This document shows, piece after piece, positions 34,129 through 42,959 of a DNA stretch of 64,000 bases (its first letter is position 1; the number at the start of each line of letters is the position of its first letter). The position numbers and the translations under genes were made by a program. The DNA is from Brevundimonas sp. NIBR11 (GTDB lineage: Bacteria > Pseudomonadota > Alphaproteobacteria > Caulobacterales > Caulobacteraceae). The stretch spans positions 2,460,001 through 2,524,000 of the forward strand of contig NZ_CP115465.1 in NCBI RefSeq assembly GCF_027912535.1, written 5' to 3'. The notes beneath the pieces are model-generated. The model saw nothing but the letters and a program-made list of their open reading frames with translations, did not search any database and was not told the origin of the DNA.

Positions 34129-36729
34129 TTAGAACTTGGTGCCCAGGGTCAGCATCATCGTGCGCGGCGAGCCGAGCGAGAAGGTGCGGACCTGACCCGT
34201 GCGGATCACGACAGCGGCGGTCGGATCGACGTCGATATTCGTGGCGTTGTTACCCGACGAGATCGAGGCCGGGTATTCCTCGTCGAACAGGTTCGAGACG
34301 TTGAACTGAACGTAGGCGCCGCGGATGCCGAAGGTGTCGGTCAGGTCGTAGCGGCTGTCGAAGTCGACGACCGTGTAGGACGGGGCGACTTCGTCGTTGA
34401 CGTCCGTAGTGAAACGTTCGTCCACCCACTTGCCCTGCAGACCCACCGACCACTTGTCAGTCACGTCCCAGTTGCCGCGCAGGTTGAAGGTCCACTCCGG
34501 CGTCTCGACGATCGTCTTGCCCTTGGTCGGCAGGAAGGTGGTCGAGGTCAGGGCCAGATCGTCCTGCACTTCCGACTTGTTGTACGAGGCGGCGGCGTAG
34601 AGGGCGAAGGTGTCCGTGACCAGCCACTCGAGCGAACCGTCGAAGCCCTGCTGCTCGACCGGACCCAGGTTACGGTCGGTCGAGAAGTTGAAGGTCGGCG
34701 AGTTCGGATCGTTGTCGAACGACGAGACGATGCGGTTGTCGTAGTTGATGTACCAGATCGCGGCCGAGGCGATGAAGCGCGACGAGGTGTAGCGGTAGCC
34801 CAGGTCGTAGGAGTCCGTCGTCTCCGGCTGAACGGCCGTGAAGATCAGGTTGCCGGCGGTGTCGCGGAACGGCTGGTACAGGTTATCCGTACGCGGCACC
34901 GAGATGCCCTGGGCGAACGCGGCGTAGACCGAGTGATTGTCCAGGAAGCGGTAGCTGGCGCCGATGTTCGGCAGAACCTTGTCGTACTTCAGTTCGACCG
35001 CGTACGGACGGATGTACTGGGTCGTGCCGGTCGAGGCGAAGGTCACGTTGCCGTTGGCCAGGGTCGAGGCGACGGCCTCGGTGGTGCAACGCACGTTCGA
35101 CGACGCCGACTGCGAGAAGCAGAACTGGTTCAGTTCACGCGTGAAGAACGGGGCGCGGACACCCAGGGTGACCGACAGGGCGTCGTCGAAGAACTGGCCG
35201 CGATATTCGGCCGAGATCTGGTTCAGCAGGGCGATCGAGAAGCGGTCGCGGGTCCGCAGATAGGAACCGTCACGGCCGAAGACGCGGAGGTCTTCGTTGC
35301 CCCAGGTGTTTTCGCCGGCGAACACTTCGGGCACGGAGCCGTCGGCGTTGTAGCGTGTGGCTTCACCGGTCTGACGGTGACGGCCGTAGTCGTTGGTGTA
35401 CGACACGCGGACACGGTGATCGTCGTTGATGTCCCAGATCAGCGAGGACAGGACGCCGTAGCGACGGGTGTTGGTGTTCGACGGGGTGTACAGGGCGACG
35501 TTGTCGCAGCTGTCGCCATCGCCGTTCAGGTCGACGCCGGTGGTGCGGATCGCCGCGGCGACGCACTGGGCGGCCGTGGTGACCGTGGCGTTGTTCGTCG
35601 TGTTCTGGTCCAGACGATCGTCACGCTCGCTGGTCAGGGTGAAGCCGCCGCCGTTGGCGATCGTGTACTGGAAGTACGGATCGACGGTCAGGCGCAGGCT
35701 GTCGGTCAGACCATAGCTGAACTGGCCGCGGATGTTGCCCGTGTTCGACGGGTTGATCCGGGTGCGGCTGTCGTTGGTGCAGCTGGTGTTGTTCAGAACC
35801 CCGCCGAAATAGGTGAAGGCGGTGGATTGGTTCGATTCGTTCTGCACCGTGCCGTCGACCGGGGTCGGGCGGAAGCACGCGATGTCGTTCTCGGGCTTCA
35901 GGCCCAGGGCGAACTGCGCCAGGTTGACGAAGTTGTTGTACGAGGCGTTGCGGTTCTCGTTCCAGTGGAAGGCGAGGCTGGCGAAATCGCCGTCACCCAG
36001 GTCCTGGAAGATGCGGCCGTTGTACTGCTTCTTCTCCAGCTCGCCCGGACCCTTCCACTTGTCATACTTGGTGTACGAACCGGTGATGAAGGCGGTCGTG
36101 CCCCACGGGCCGAACTCGCCCGTGTCGAAGCGGCCGAAGACGCGGCCGTAGGAGAAGCTGCCGATCGTCGCGTTGATCTGGGCGCCCATCTCGTCCAGCG
36201 GACGCGAGGTTTGGTAGGCGATCGTGCCGCCGTTGGCCGCAGCGGTCGGGCTGTCGACGTCGGTCGAGCCTTGGTTGACCGAGGCGCGCTCGATGATTTC
36301 CGAATCGACCTGCTGGTTGGTGTAGGCGGCGTAGTTGCCGGTGTCGTTCAGCGGGATGCCGTCGAACGTCAGCGAGACGCGGTTGCCATCGAAGCCGCGC
36401 AGGCGGATGTTGCCGCCCGAGTTGCCGTAGGGGTCGTTGTTGGTGAAGTTCAGGCCCGGGACGTTGTTCAGGATCTGGACGATCGACTGACCGGCCTGCT
36501 GGCGGCCGATGTACTCTTGCGTGATCGTCGAACGGGTCTTGTCGACGGTCTGGGCGACGGCTGCGCCCAGGATCGTGCGCGGGCCGCGCTGACCGGTCAC
36601 GACGACCTCGTCGATGACGGTGCCTTCGGCGGTGTCCGTGCCGGACGACTGGGCCGAGGCGGCGCCGGCGACGAGGATGCCGCCGACGAGGGCGGTGGTC
36701 GCCCAGAGCGCACGAGTGCGAATATTCAT
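34129..36729 (-). CDS. TonB-dependent outer-membrane receptor
   Basis: This 866-aa receptor has a signal peptide (MNIRTRALWATTALVGG, ending in GAASAQ), a TonB box (DEVVVTGQ), a plug domain near residues 55-190 (QILNNVPGLNFTNNDPYG, GGNIRLRGFDGNRVSLTFDG, IERASVNQGS), and a long 22-strand-type barrel ending in LTLGTKF with terminal Phe. Three Pho half-sites lie 111 bases before the start, so it is probably made under phosphate starvation and may import a phosphorylated nutrient; the ligand is unknown. It is followed by a strong terminator. Confidence 0.93.
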   Translation of the reverse strand: MNIRTRALWATTALVGGILVAGAASAQSSGTDTAEGTVIDEVVVTGQRGPRTILGAAVAQTVDKTRSTITQEYIGRQQAGQSIVQILNNVPGLNFTNNDPYGNSGGNIRLRGFDGNRVSLTFDGIPLNDTGNYAAYTNQQVDSEIIERASVNQGSTDVDSPTAAANGGTIAYQTSRPLDEMGAQINATIGSFSYGRVFGRFDTGEFGPWGTTAFITGSYTKYDKWKGPGELEKKQYNGRIFQDLGDGDFASLAFHWNENRNASYNNFVNLAQFALGLKPENDIACFRPTPVDGTVQNESNQSTAFTYFGGVLNNTSCTNDSRTRINPSNTGNIRGQFSYGLTDSLRLTVDPYFQYTIANGGGFTLTSERDDRLDQNTTNNATVTTAAQCVAAAIRTTGVDLNGDGDSCDNVALYTPSNTNTRRYGVLSSLIWDINDDHRVRVSYTNDYGRHRQTGEATRYNADGSVPEVFAGENTWGNEDLRVFGRDGSYLRTRDRFSIALLNQISAEYRGQFFDDALSVTLGVRAPFFTRELNQFCFSQSASSNVRCTTEAVASTLANGNVTFASTGTTQYIRPYAVELKYDKVLPNIGASYRFLDNHSVYAAFAQGISVPRTDNLYQPFRDTAGNLIFTAVQPETTDSYDLGYRYTSSRFIASAAIWYINYDNRIVSSFDNDPNSPTFNFSTDRNLGPVEQQGFDGSLEWLVTDTFALYAAASYNKSEVQDDLALTSTTFLPTKGKTIVETPEWTFNLRGNWDVTDKWSVGLQGKWVDERFTTDVNDEVAPSYTVVDFDSRYDLTDTFGIRGAYVQFNVSNLFDEEYPASISSGNNATNIDVDPTAAVVIRTGQVRTFSLGSPRTMMLTLGTKF

Positions 36730-36839
36730 TTTGTATCCCCAGAAGGTGCGGGCAGCGCCCGGCGCGCATCAGAATGCGGCCAGAGAGAGCCGCAACCGTC
36801 GAAATCTCGCTCCCTCTAGGCCTAGTCTCGGAACGCTGG

Positions 36840-36868
36840 ACGACAGTGGTGTGACAGTCGCGTGACAG
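36840..36868 (-). promoter_or_regulatory. Three-repeat Pho box upstream of the TonB receptor
   Basis: On the minus strand the site reads CTGTCAC-GCGA-CTGTCAC, then ACCA and CTGTCGT. These are three 7-base direct repeats with 4-base spacers (starts at 36840, 36851 and 36862 on the plus strand). Two repeats match the PhoB consensus CTGTCAY and the third differs at one or two positions. It ends 111 bases before the receptor ATG. Confidence 0.88.
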
Positions 36869-36913
36869 CGTTCGGGGGTGTCCCGGGGGCCACACTGGTC
36901 GAGCCGCGAAGAC

Positions 36914-37540
36914 TCAGCGGCCCCATACGGCCCGCAGACGCGCCTCTCGCCCGCAAAAACGACTGTATCCCCCGTACCGCACCGCGTTCCGGCGGGCGAA
37001 ATCCTGATGGTAGGCTTCCGCGGGCCAGAAACGGGCGACGTTCCGGACCGGCGTGACGAACCGTCGCTCGCCGATCACCGCTGCGGCGGCCGCGCGCGAC
37101 GCCTCGGCGATCGGCCTTTGCGCCGCCGTCGCGAACACGGCTGTGGCATAGGAAGGTCCCTGGTCGCAGAACTGGCCGTCGGGGTCGGTCGGATCGATGG
37201 TGCGCCAGAAGCGGTCGACCAGCTGACGATAGGTGATGCGGGCGGGATCGTATGTGACCTGAACCGCTTCGACGTGGCCGGTGCCGCCCTGCACCACCTG
37301 CTCGTAGCTGGGGTTGGCCACGGTCCCGCCGGCGAAGCCCGAGACCGCCGAAGTCACGCCGGGCATGTGTTCGAAGTTGGATTCCGTCGACCAGAAGCAG
37401 CCGCCGGCGAACAGGGCGACCTCGCGCCTGCCGCTGTCAGGCGTGGTTTGTGGGGCGGGAGCGCTCGAGGCGGGCTCCCCGGGCGAACAGGCGGCTATGC
37501 TCAGGGCCGCGACGACGGCCAGCCGGTTGAGAAGCGACAT
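36914..37540 (-). CDS. msrA: Peptide methionine sulfoxide reductase A, lipoprotein form
   Basis: MsrA reduces the S-epimer of methionine sulfoxide in proteins. The 208-aa protein has a signal peptide with lipobox (ALSIAAC), so it acts in the periplasm and not the cytoplasm. The catalytic cysteine is in FAGGCFWSTESNFEH; other motifs are GTGHVEAVQVTYDP, WRTIDPTDPDGQFCDQGPSY and EAYHQDF. C-terminal cysteines (FCGRE) may resolve the disulfide. No MsrB is nearby. Confidence 0.93.
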   Translation of the reverse strand: MSLLNRLAVVAALSIAACSPGEPASSAPAPQTTPDSGRREVALFAGGCFWSTESNFEHMPGVTSAVSGFAGGTVANPSYEQVVQGGTGHVEAVQVTYDPARITYRQLVDRFWRTIDPTDPDGQFCDQGPSYATAVFATAAQRPIAEASRAAAAAVIGERRFVTPVRNVARFWPAEAYHQDFARRNAVRYGGYSRFCGREARLRAVWGR

Positions 37541-37686
37541 GCGAATATCTCCCTCGGGCCGCCTGTCATCGGGCGGTCCGGACCACAGCTACGTCGCCCG
37601 GCGCCGTCCGGATACAGGGATCGCCCGGATTTCATCGGCCTTGGCCGCCTGTGATGGCCCGCGACGAGATTGGCCTAGTCCGACCG

Positions 37687-39021
37687 ATGCTCTATTCCTC
37701 TGACATGACTGCCCTTTCCGAAACCCCGGCTGCGGCGAACGAGATATTCCGCAGCGACGATGTCGTCGTCCGGCGCATCGCGGCGGGCGATACGAGCCGG
37801 TGGGTGGTGACCTTCGACCACTACGCCATCGGCCACGGTTTCGACCGACCGGGCTTCGGCGAGGCCTATTTCCAGGCCCAGGGCGTCTCGGCCATCCATG
37901 TCATGGGGCGCGGCGACGACTGGTACCAATACGCGGACATGGAGGCCGCCCTGGCGACGGTCCGGGCGGCGACGGCGGGCGCGACCCGCGTCCTGACCTA
38001 CGGATCCAGCATGGGCGGGTACGCGGCGCTGCGGTTCGCCGACGCCGTCGGGGCGACCGACGCCCTGGCTCTTTCACCCCAGTACTCGATCGACCCGAAG
38101 GTGGCCGTGCACGAGCGCCGCTGGTCGCAGGACTTCCACCGCATCCGGTGGCGCCCGGAACTGAGCGGCCCGATCTCGACCTCGGCCCGCGCGGTCGTGA
38201 TCTACGATCCGACCAGCCCGGATCGCTGGCACGGCGAGCGGATCGCCCAGGACATCGCGATCGACGCCATCCGGCTGCCCTACACCGCTCATCCGGTGAC
38301 GACCTATCTGTCCGACACCAATCTTCTGGGGCCCCTGATCGCCAGCCTGCTGGCCGGCGACTTCGACGCGCGGGCTCTGCGACGCGAAGCGCGGCGGCTC
38401 AGGGCCGCCAACGGCATCTATCTCGGCGAACTCGCCGCCGCCCAGCCCCGTCGCAGGGTTGCGACGGCCCTGTCACTGGCGCGACGCGCCCTGGCCGTCA
38501 GCCCCGGCGGCTATCATGCCCAGGTCAGCCTGGCGCGTCTGCTGAGCCAGGAAGGCCAGCACGACGAGGCCTTGGCGATCCTGGCCGCCGTGGTGCAGCA
38601 GAGTGATCGCACCCTGACCTACGTCATCGATCACGCGAACGCCTTCATGGCGGCGGGGCGGACGGCCGAGGCCCGGATCATCGCCGACGAAGCCTTGGCC
38701 CGCGCGCCGGACGTGGCGCATCTGCACGCATGGGCGGCTCATATCTGCTGGCTGAACGGGGACCTGTCGGACGCCCGGTCCTTGATCCGGGGCGCCCTGA
38801 GGCTCGATCCAAGCAATCAGACCTACCTCAGGGCGGCCATCGACTACCATTTCGGCGCGCCCCACATGGAGCGGTCCCGCGGCGTCCAGGTCACGCCTTG
38901 GCTGCGCCTGGTTCGCTGGATCATGAGGTCGCCGCTGCGGGTGGACTCGTCGGAGACCGAGCGGCGGCCCTCCCTGTTCCGGCGTCGCCACGGCGAGTCC
39001 GCATCGGACAGCGCCGGCTGA
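37687..39021 (+). CDS. Alpha/beta-hydrolase-like domain fused to TPR repeats
   Basis: This 444-aa protein joins two parts. Residues 30-210 look like an alpha/beta hydrolase with nucleophile elbow TYGSSMGGYAALRFAD. Residues 230-400 contain TPR-like helix pairs (AALSLARRALAV-type, YVIDHANAFMAAGRTAEAR, HAWAAHICWLNGDLSDAR). The C-terminus is basic. No signal peptide is seen. Such fusions occur near glycan genes, but the substrate is unknown. Start choice is uncertain: ATGs at 37651, 37687 and 37705 are in frame and none has a strong ribosome site. Confidence 0.7.
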   Translation: MLYSSDMTALSETPAAANEIFRSDDVVVRRIAAGDTSRWVVTFDHYAIGHGFDRPGFGEAYFQAQGVSAIHVMGRGDDWYQYADMEAALATVRAATAGATRVLTYGSSMGGYAALRFADAVGATDALALSPQYSIDPKVAVHERRWSQDFHRIRWRPELSGPISTSARAVVIYDPTSPDRWHGERIAQDIAIDAIRLPYTAHPVTTYLSDTNLLGPLIASLLAGDFDARALRREARRLRAANGIYLGELAAAQPRRRVATALSLARRALAVSPGGYHAQVSLARLLSQEGQHDEALAILAAVVQQSDRTLTYVIDHANAFMAAGRTAEARIIADEALARAPDVAHLHAWAAHICWLNGDLSDARSLIRGALRLDPSNQTYLRAAIDYHFGAPHMERSRGVQVTPWLRLVRWIMRSPLRVDSSETERRPSLFRRRHGESASDSAG

Positions 39022-39025
39022 GGCT

Positions 39026-40036
39026 TCAGACCGCCGGACCGCGCTGGACGATGACGCCGATCGAGGTCGCCGCATACCCCATCAGGGCGGCCGTCAAATG
39101 AGGGTCGGCGCGGTAGGGTGGCAGGTCGATGTAGGCGTCGACAGGTCGGTCGCCGGGCTCGAAATCGAACACCGCCGCCTTGTGGCCCGACGCGTTCAGC
39201 CGCTCGGCCAGCGCCTCCAGGTCGCGCCGCCTAAACAGGACGGTGGACAGGTTGTCGATGGTTCCGTCGTTGGAACTCAGATTGAACTCCGTCGTGTGAA
39301 CGGCCCAGCCGCCCGGCTTCAGGCAGGCCACCGAGTTGACGATGAAGTCGAGCCCCTTCTCGATCGAACCCAGATGTTCGAGCGCGCAGGCAGACCAGCA
39401 GAAGTCGAAATCCGTGAGGTCGGACGGGATCGCGTTCATGTCGCAGTTGCGAAGCGAGACGTTCCGGTCGAACAGCTCGTCGGGGCAGACCCAAGGACGG
39501 CGCAGGGCCTCCTTTTCGATCGCGTGCTGGGACGACTGCGCCCAGCCCGCTTCGGTGGCGCGCTCGGGGCTCAGGTCGGTGGCGACGACCTCACAACCCT
39601 CCGAGGCGAAGAAGGCCGGTAGAGGCTCCAGTCCGACGCCGAAGCCCAGCGCGCGGGCGCCCGGTTTGACCGCCCCACGCTCCCACAGGGCCTGACAGAT
39701 GAAGACGAACTCCCACAGCTTACGGTGATAGCGCAGGCCCTCGCCGAGACGGCCGGTCCAGAAGGAGAAATACGGCTCCTTGAAACTCGACTGACGACAG
39801 ACCGTGGCCTGGGGGAAGGCGTTCGCGGCGGGCTGGCCGGGCACCATCGGCGGCTGGTTCCGCCAGTGCGACGGGTCTGGCAGGGCGATGGACGACAGCA
39901 TGGTCCGCATCTCGCGCTGGTGGTCCTGCAGGAAGAGCCACATCGCGTCCTGGTATCTGTGGATCAGCCGGATGCGATCTTCGGCGCGTCGAAGCCGCAT
40001 GGGAAGGCGGGCCAGGGTCTTGAAGAAACGAAGCAT
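39026..40036 (-). CDS. SAM-dependent methyltransferase of surface-glycan type
   Basis: This 336-aa protein has a basic, helical N-terminus (LRFFKTLARLPMRLRRAEDR) and a class I SAM core with ALGFGVGLEPLPAFFAS, VVATDLSPERATEAGW and a DFCWSACALEHLGSIEKGL region in the usual catalytic place. The glycine loop GFGVG is slightly unusual. It is convergent with the hydrolase/TPR gene, with 4 bases between stops. ATG at 40036 is chosen because it gives a normal N-terminus. Confidence 0.75.
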   Translation of the reverse strand: MLRFFKTLARLPMRLRRAEDRIRLIHRYQDAMWLFLQDHQREMRTMLSSIALPDPSHWRNQPPMVPGQPAANAFPQATVCRQSSFKEPYFSFWTGRLGEGLRYHRKLWEFVFICQALWERGAVKPGARALGFGVGLEPLPAFFASEGCEVVATDLSPERATEAGWAQSSQHAIEKEALRRPWVCPDELFDRNVSLRNCDMNAIPSDLTDFDFCWSACALEHLGSIEKGLDFIVNSVACLKPGGWAVHTTEFNLSSNDGTIDNLSTVLFRRRDLEALAERLNASGHKAAVFDFEPGDRPVDAYIDLPPYRADPHLTAALMGYAATSIGVIVQRGPAV

Positions 40037-40192
40037 GACGCGTTCCGAACGGAGAGGCCTGTCGGCGCGCTCGGCGGCGCGTGAGAAAACCAGAAAGGGG
40101 GCCGGTTTGACGAGGACGTTGGGCGCCGTCAACCGGTTGGGCGGTCGCAGGCGCTCGTGACGGTCGGCTCGACGAACACGGTCCAAAGCAAA

Positions 40193-40225
40193 GAGCCCGC
40201 CGATCTCATCGAGAAGGGCGGGCTC
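40193..40225. terminator. Hairpin downstream of ompA-like gene, distal copy
   Basis: GAGCCCGCC at 40193-40201 pairs with GGCGGGCTC at 40217-40225. On the minus strand it is followed by TTTGCTTTGG, a fair T-rich tail. It lies about 105 bases past the ompA stop and may be its effective terminator. The whole 40037-40329 stretch carries no gene, only these hairpins. Confidence 0.6.
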
Positions 40226-40287
40226 GAAGTTGTCTTGCCAACAGGCCGTCGGGCGATTGAGCCCGGCGTCTTCTTTTCGGCTTGGTC

Positions 40288-40316
40288 GGGCCCCGATCCT
40301 TTGGGGGTCGGGGCCC
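40288..40316. terminator. Hairpin directly after ompA-like gene
   Basis: GGGCCCCGA at 40288-40296 pairs with TCGGGGCCC at 40308-40316, 14 bases past the ompA stop. The minus-strand tail is not T-rich, so it may act as an mRNA-stabilising stem with the next hairpin ending transcription. Confidence 0.6.
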
Positions 40317-40329
40317 TTGTCCAGGCGTC

Positions 40330-41505
40330 TTAGAAGTTGATGCCGATGGTGGCGCGACGGTTCAGAGGCTCGCGAACGCCGTCGGCGGTCGGACGGGCCA
40401 GGTTGGTCTCACCCTTGCCGTCGAGGGCGATCACGCCGCCGGCGACGCCTTGGGCGACCAGGGCGTCAGCCACGGTGCGCGAGCGACGGTTCGACAGGCC
40501 CACGTTGTAGGCGGCCGAGCCGGAGGTGTCGGCGTAGCCGACGACCAGAACGCGCGTCGGACGACCCGACTTGGCGTAGTTGGCGGCCTGCGTCACCACC
40601 GAGCGGGCTTCGGCCGTCAGGTCCGAGCGATCCCAGTCGAAGTACACCACGAACTCGCGCGCGACCGGAGCCGGCGGAGGCGGCGGCGGGGGCGGAGGAG
40701 GCGGCGGCGGCGGGGGAGGCGGCGGGGGCGGCGGCGGGGGCGGAGGCGGCGGCGGCGGGGCCGAGTCGGCGCCGAAGGCGTAACGCAGGCCCAGGGTCAC
40801 CGTGTGGCTCTCGTCGTAGTCGCCTTCGAACGTGCCGTAGTTGTTCACGGCCAGGGCCGAGCTCGTCGTGACGGCGGCTTCCATGTCGCCCGTCAGGTAG
40901 CGGTACGTCAGGTCGATGTTGGCGCGGTCGCCGATCGCGTAGCTCAGGCCGGCAATGGCCTGGGCGGCGAACTTGGTCGACGAATCGTCGGCCACGATCG
41001 AGACGGCGCGCTGGCCGCGGATGGTGCCCACGAACTCGGTGTTGACGCGATTCACGCCGACGCCGAGGCCGACGAACGGACGAACGCCCCAGTACTCGCC
41101 GCCGATGTCATAGATGACATTGGCCATCAGGGTGGCGGATTCGATGTCGCCGTCCGGCGAGTAGCAGGCGCCGGTGGCCGGGGTGAAGTTGCACACGCCC
41201 GACGGAACCGAGCCCGTCGAGTGACGGATGCGGCCGATGTCGCCCGAGCGGTAGCCGCCTTCGAGTTCGACGCGCCAGTTCGGGTTGAACCGGTAGCCCA
41301 GACGCGCGAACGCGGCCCAGCCGTCGTTCACTTCGGCGTTCCAGTTCACGCCGTTGCCGGTCGCTTCCAGGTTGATGTCGTCGATCTTGTGGTAGCCGGC
41401 GTCGATCGCGCCGTACCAGCCGTCCGGCTCAGCCGAAGCAGCGCCAGCGGACAGGGCGAGAGCCGCCGCCGCGCTGGAAGCCAGGAACAAGGTCTTGAAA
41501 CGCAT
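40330..41505 (-). CDS. OmpA-family outer-membrane protein with polyproline linker
   Basis: This is a 391-aa protein. The signal peptide ends in GAASA. An N-terminal eight-strand beta-barrel (about 25-245; GWYGAIDAGYHKID, VRPFVGLGVGVN, LGLRYAFG) anchors it in the outer membrane. A run of 29 prolines follows, then the OmpA peptidoglycan-binding domain (VVYFDWDRSDLTAEA, VLVVGYADTSG, NRRSRTVADALV, NRRATIGINF). It links outer membrane and cell wall. The ATG at 41505 has GGAGGG 9 bases upstream. The 278 bases upstream (41506-41783) show no gene. Confidence 0.93.
   Translation of the reverse strand: MRFKTLFLASSAAAALALSAGAASAEPDGWYGAIDAGYHKIDDINLEATGNGVNWNAEVNDGWAAFARLGYRFNPNWRVELEGGYRSGDIGRIRHSTGSVPSGVCNFTPATGACYSPDGDIESATLMANVIYDIGGEYWGVRPFVGLGVGVNRVNTEFVGTIRGQRAVSIVADDSSTKFAAQAIAGLSYAIGDRANIDLTYRYLTGDMEAAVTTSSALAVNNYGTFEGDYDESHTVTLGLRYAFGADSAPPPPPPPPPPPPPPPPPPPPPPPPPPPPPAPVAREFVVYFDWDRSDLTAEARSVVTQAANYAKSGRPTRVLVVGYADTSGSAAYNVGLSNRRSRTVADALVAQGVAGGVIALDGKGETNLARPTADGVREPLNRRATIGINF
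40672..40758 (-). repeat. 29-codon proline tract in ompA-like gene
   Basis: This is an 87-base run of CCG, CCC and CCT codons coding for 29 consecutive prolines between the barrel and the peptidoglycan-binding domain. CCG dominates and the codons are mixed, so it is not a pure trinucleotide repeat. Length changes would stay in frame. Confidence 0.95.
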
Positions 41506-41783
41506 GGGTGTGAGCCCTCCGCAGCCATAATTGATCATTGCGGCGGTCTCACCGCCTGCCGGGGTCATAACAGCGTTGCCGCAAGAGGTCGATAGGCGGT
41601 CAAGCTGTTTGGCTGCTCAAACCTCGAGCGTGACGTTGAAGCTACAGAGGAAATCGGCCGCCATATGAGAATCGGGGACCCGGGCGCCCGTTGCCGCGAC
41701 CATGCCACGCCTCGCCATCACAACGCTATCTCATGGCGCCGAAGCCCGTTATGCCCACGTGGCATGACGGGAGCTATTCAGGG

Positions 41784-42959
41784 ATGAACCGGCGACGGAC
41801 CAGGATCGGCGTCTTCACCGCCACCCGGGCGGAGTACGGGCTGCTGCGGCCGGTCCTCGCGGCGATGGAGCAGTCCGCGACAATTCAGCCGCTTCTCATC
41901 GTCGCGGGAGCCCATCTGTCGGCGCGGCACGGGGCGACCCTGGCTGAAATCGAGGCGGACGGACGCCGGCCCGCCGCGCGGATTCCCGCTCCGCTGGCTG
42001 GAAACGACCGGGTTTCGGCCGCGATCGACATGGCCGAGACCCTCGCCGGTTGCGCCCGGGCCTATGTTGAACTGCGGCTCGACGCCGTGCTGATCCTGGG
42101 CGACCGGACCGAGGCCCTGGCAGCGGCGGCCGCGGCCGTCCCGCTGAATCTGCCCATTTTGCATCTGGAAGGCGGTCACCGGACCGAGGGCGCCGTGGAC
42201 GATGCGATCCGCCATGCGATCACCAAGCTGGCGGCCCTGCATTTCACCGCCGCCGAACCTTATCGCCGCCGCCTGTTGCAGATGGGCGAAGCGCCCGAAC
42301 GGGTCTTCACCGTCGGGTCGACAGGCATCGATAATCTGAAGACTTTCGGGCGCTCGACCCCAGCGGATGCGTCGGCCGTGACGGGGCTGGATCTGCCGGA
42401 GGGATTTCTGCTGGTCACCTTCCATCCGGAGACGCTCGGCGTTCTGTCGCCGGCCGATCAGATCGGGGCCTTCCTGGGCGGACTGGCCTCGGTCGAGGAC
42501 CGGGTCATCCTGATCACCCTGCCCAACGCGGATGCCGGCTCCGACGACATGCGCAAGGCCATCGCCGCCTTCGCCAGCGAGAGACCGGACCGGGTGCGGG
42601 TCGCCGAATCGCTGGGTGCGCGCGGCTATATCGCGGCTCTGACCGCCTGCGCCGCCGTGGTCGGCAATTCCTCCAGCGGCTTGATGGAAGCTCCGGCCGC
42701 CGGCGTTCCCGTCGTCAACGTAGGCGACCGCCAGGCCGGACGCCTGCGCACCCCCGGCGTACTCGACTGTGCTCTGAAGCCCGGCGCGGTGGCCGAGGCC
42801 ATCGGGCGCGCCCTGTCGCCGGGGTTCCAGATCATGGCTCGAAGCCAGCCCGCCATGTTCGGCGACGGACAGGCCGGCCGGCGGATCGTGGAAATCCTGG
42901 ACAAGACCAATTTCGAGGGCCTCGCGAGAAAGCCTTTCGTCGATCTTGACGTCGGCTAG
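41784..42959 (+). CDS. legG: Hydrolysing UDP/GDP-HexNAc 2-epimerase (NeuC/LegG type)
   Basis: This 391-aa GT-B-fold enzyme releases the nucleotide and inverts C2 of an N-acetyl sugar, feeding nonulosonic (sialic, legionaminic) acid synthesis. Motifs are GVFTATRAEYGLLRPV at the start, LILGDRTEALAAAAA, HLEGGHRTEGAVDDAIRHAI, TFHPET and VVGNSSSGLMEAPAAG. The LegG assignment rests on the neighbouring legF-, legB- and legX-like genes. Its TAG shares a CTAG with the convergent synthetase. ATG at 41784 gives the standard N-terminus. Confidence 0.85.
   Translation: MNRRRTRIGVFTATRAEYGLLRPVLAAMEQSATIQPLLIVAGAHLSARHGATLAEIEADGRRPAARIPAPLAGNDRVSAAIDMAETLAGCARAYVELRLDAVLILGDRTEALAAAAAAVPLNLPILHLEGGHRTEGAVDDAIRHAITKLAALHFTAAEPYRRRLLQMGEAPERVFTVGSTGIDNLKTFGRSTPADASAVTGLDLPEGFLLVTFHPETLGVLSPADQIGAFLGGLASVEDRVILITLPNADAGSDDMRKAIAAFASERPDRVRVAESLGARGYIAALTACAAVVGNSSSGLMEAPAAGVPVVNVGDRQAGRLRTPGVLDCALKPGAVAEAIGRALSPGFQIMARSQPAMFGDGQAGRRIVEILDKTNFEGLARKPFVDLDVG

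Noticed and set aside
34933-36819. 628-codon open frame opposite the TonB receptor
   Set aside because: Antisense shadow with no recognisable domain; the minus strand has signal peptide, TonB box, plug and terminal Phe.
40580-40783. Plus-strand frame encoding a polyglycine run
   Set aside because: It is only the reverse reading of the proline tract of the OmpA gene.
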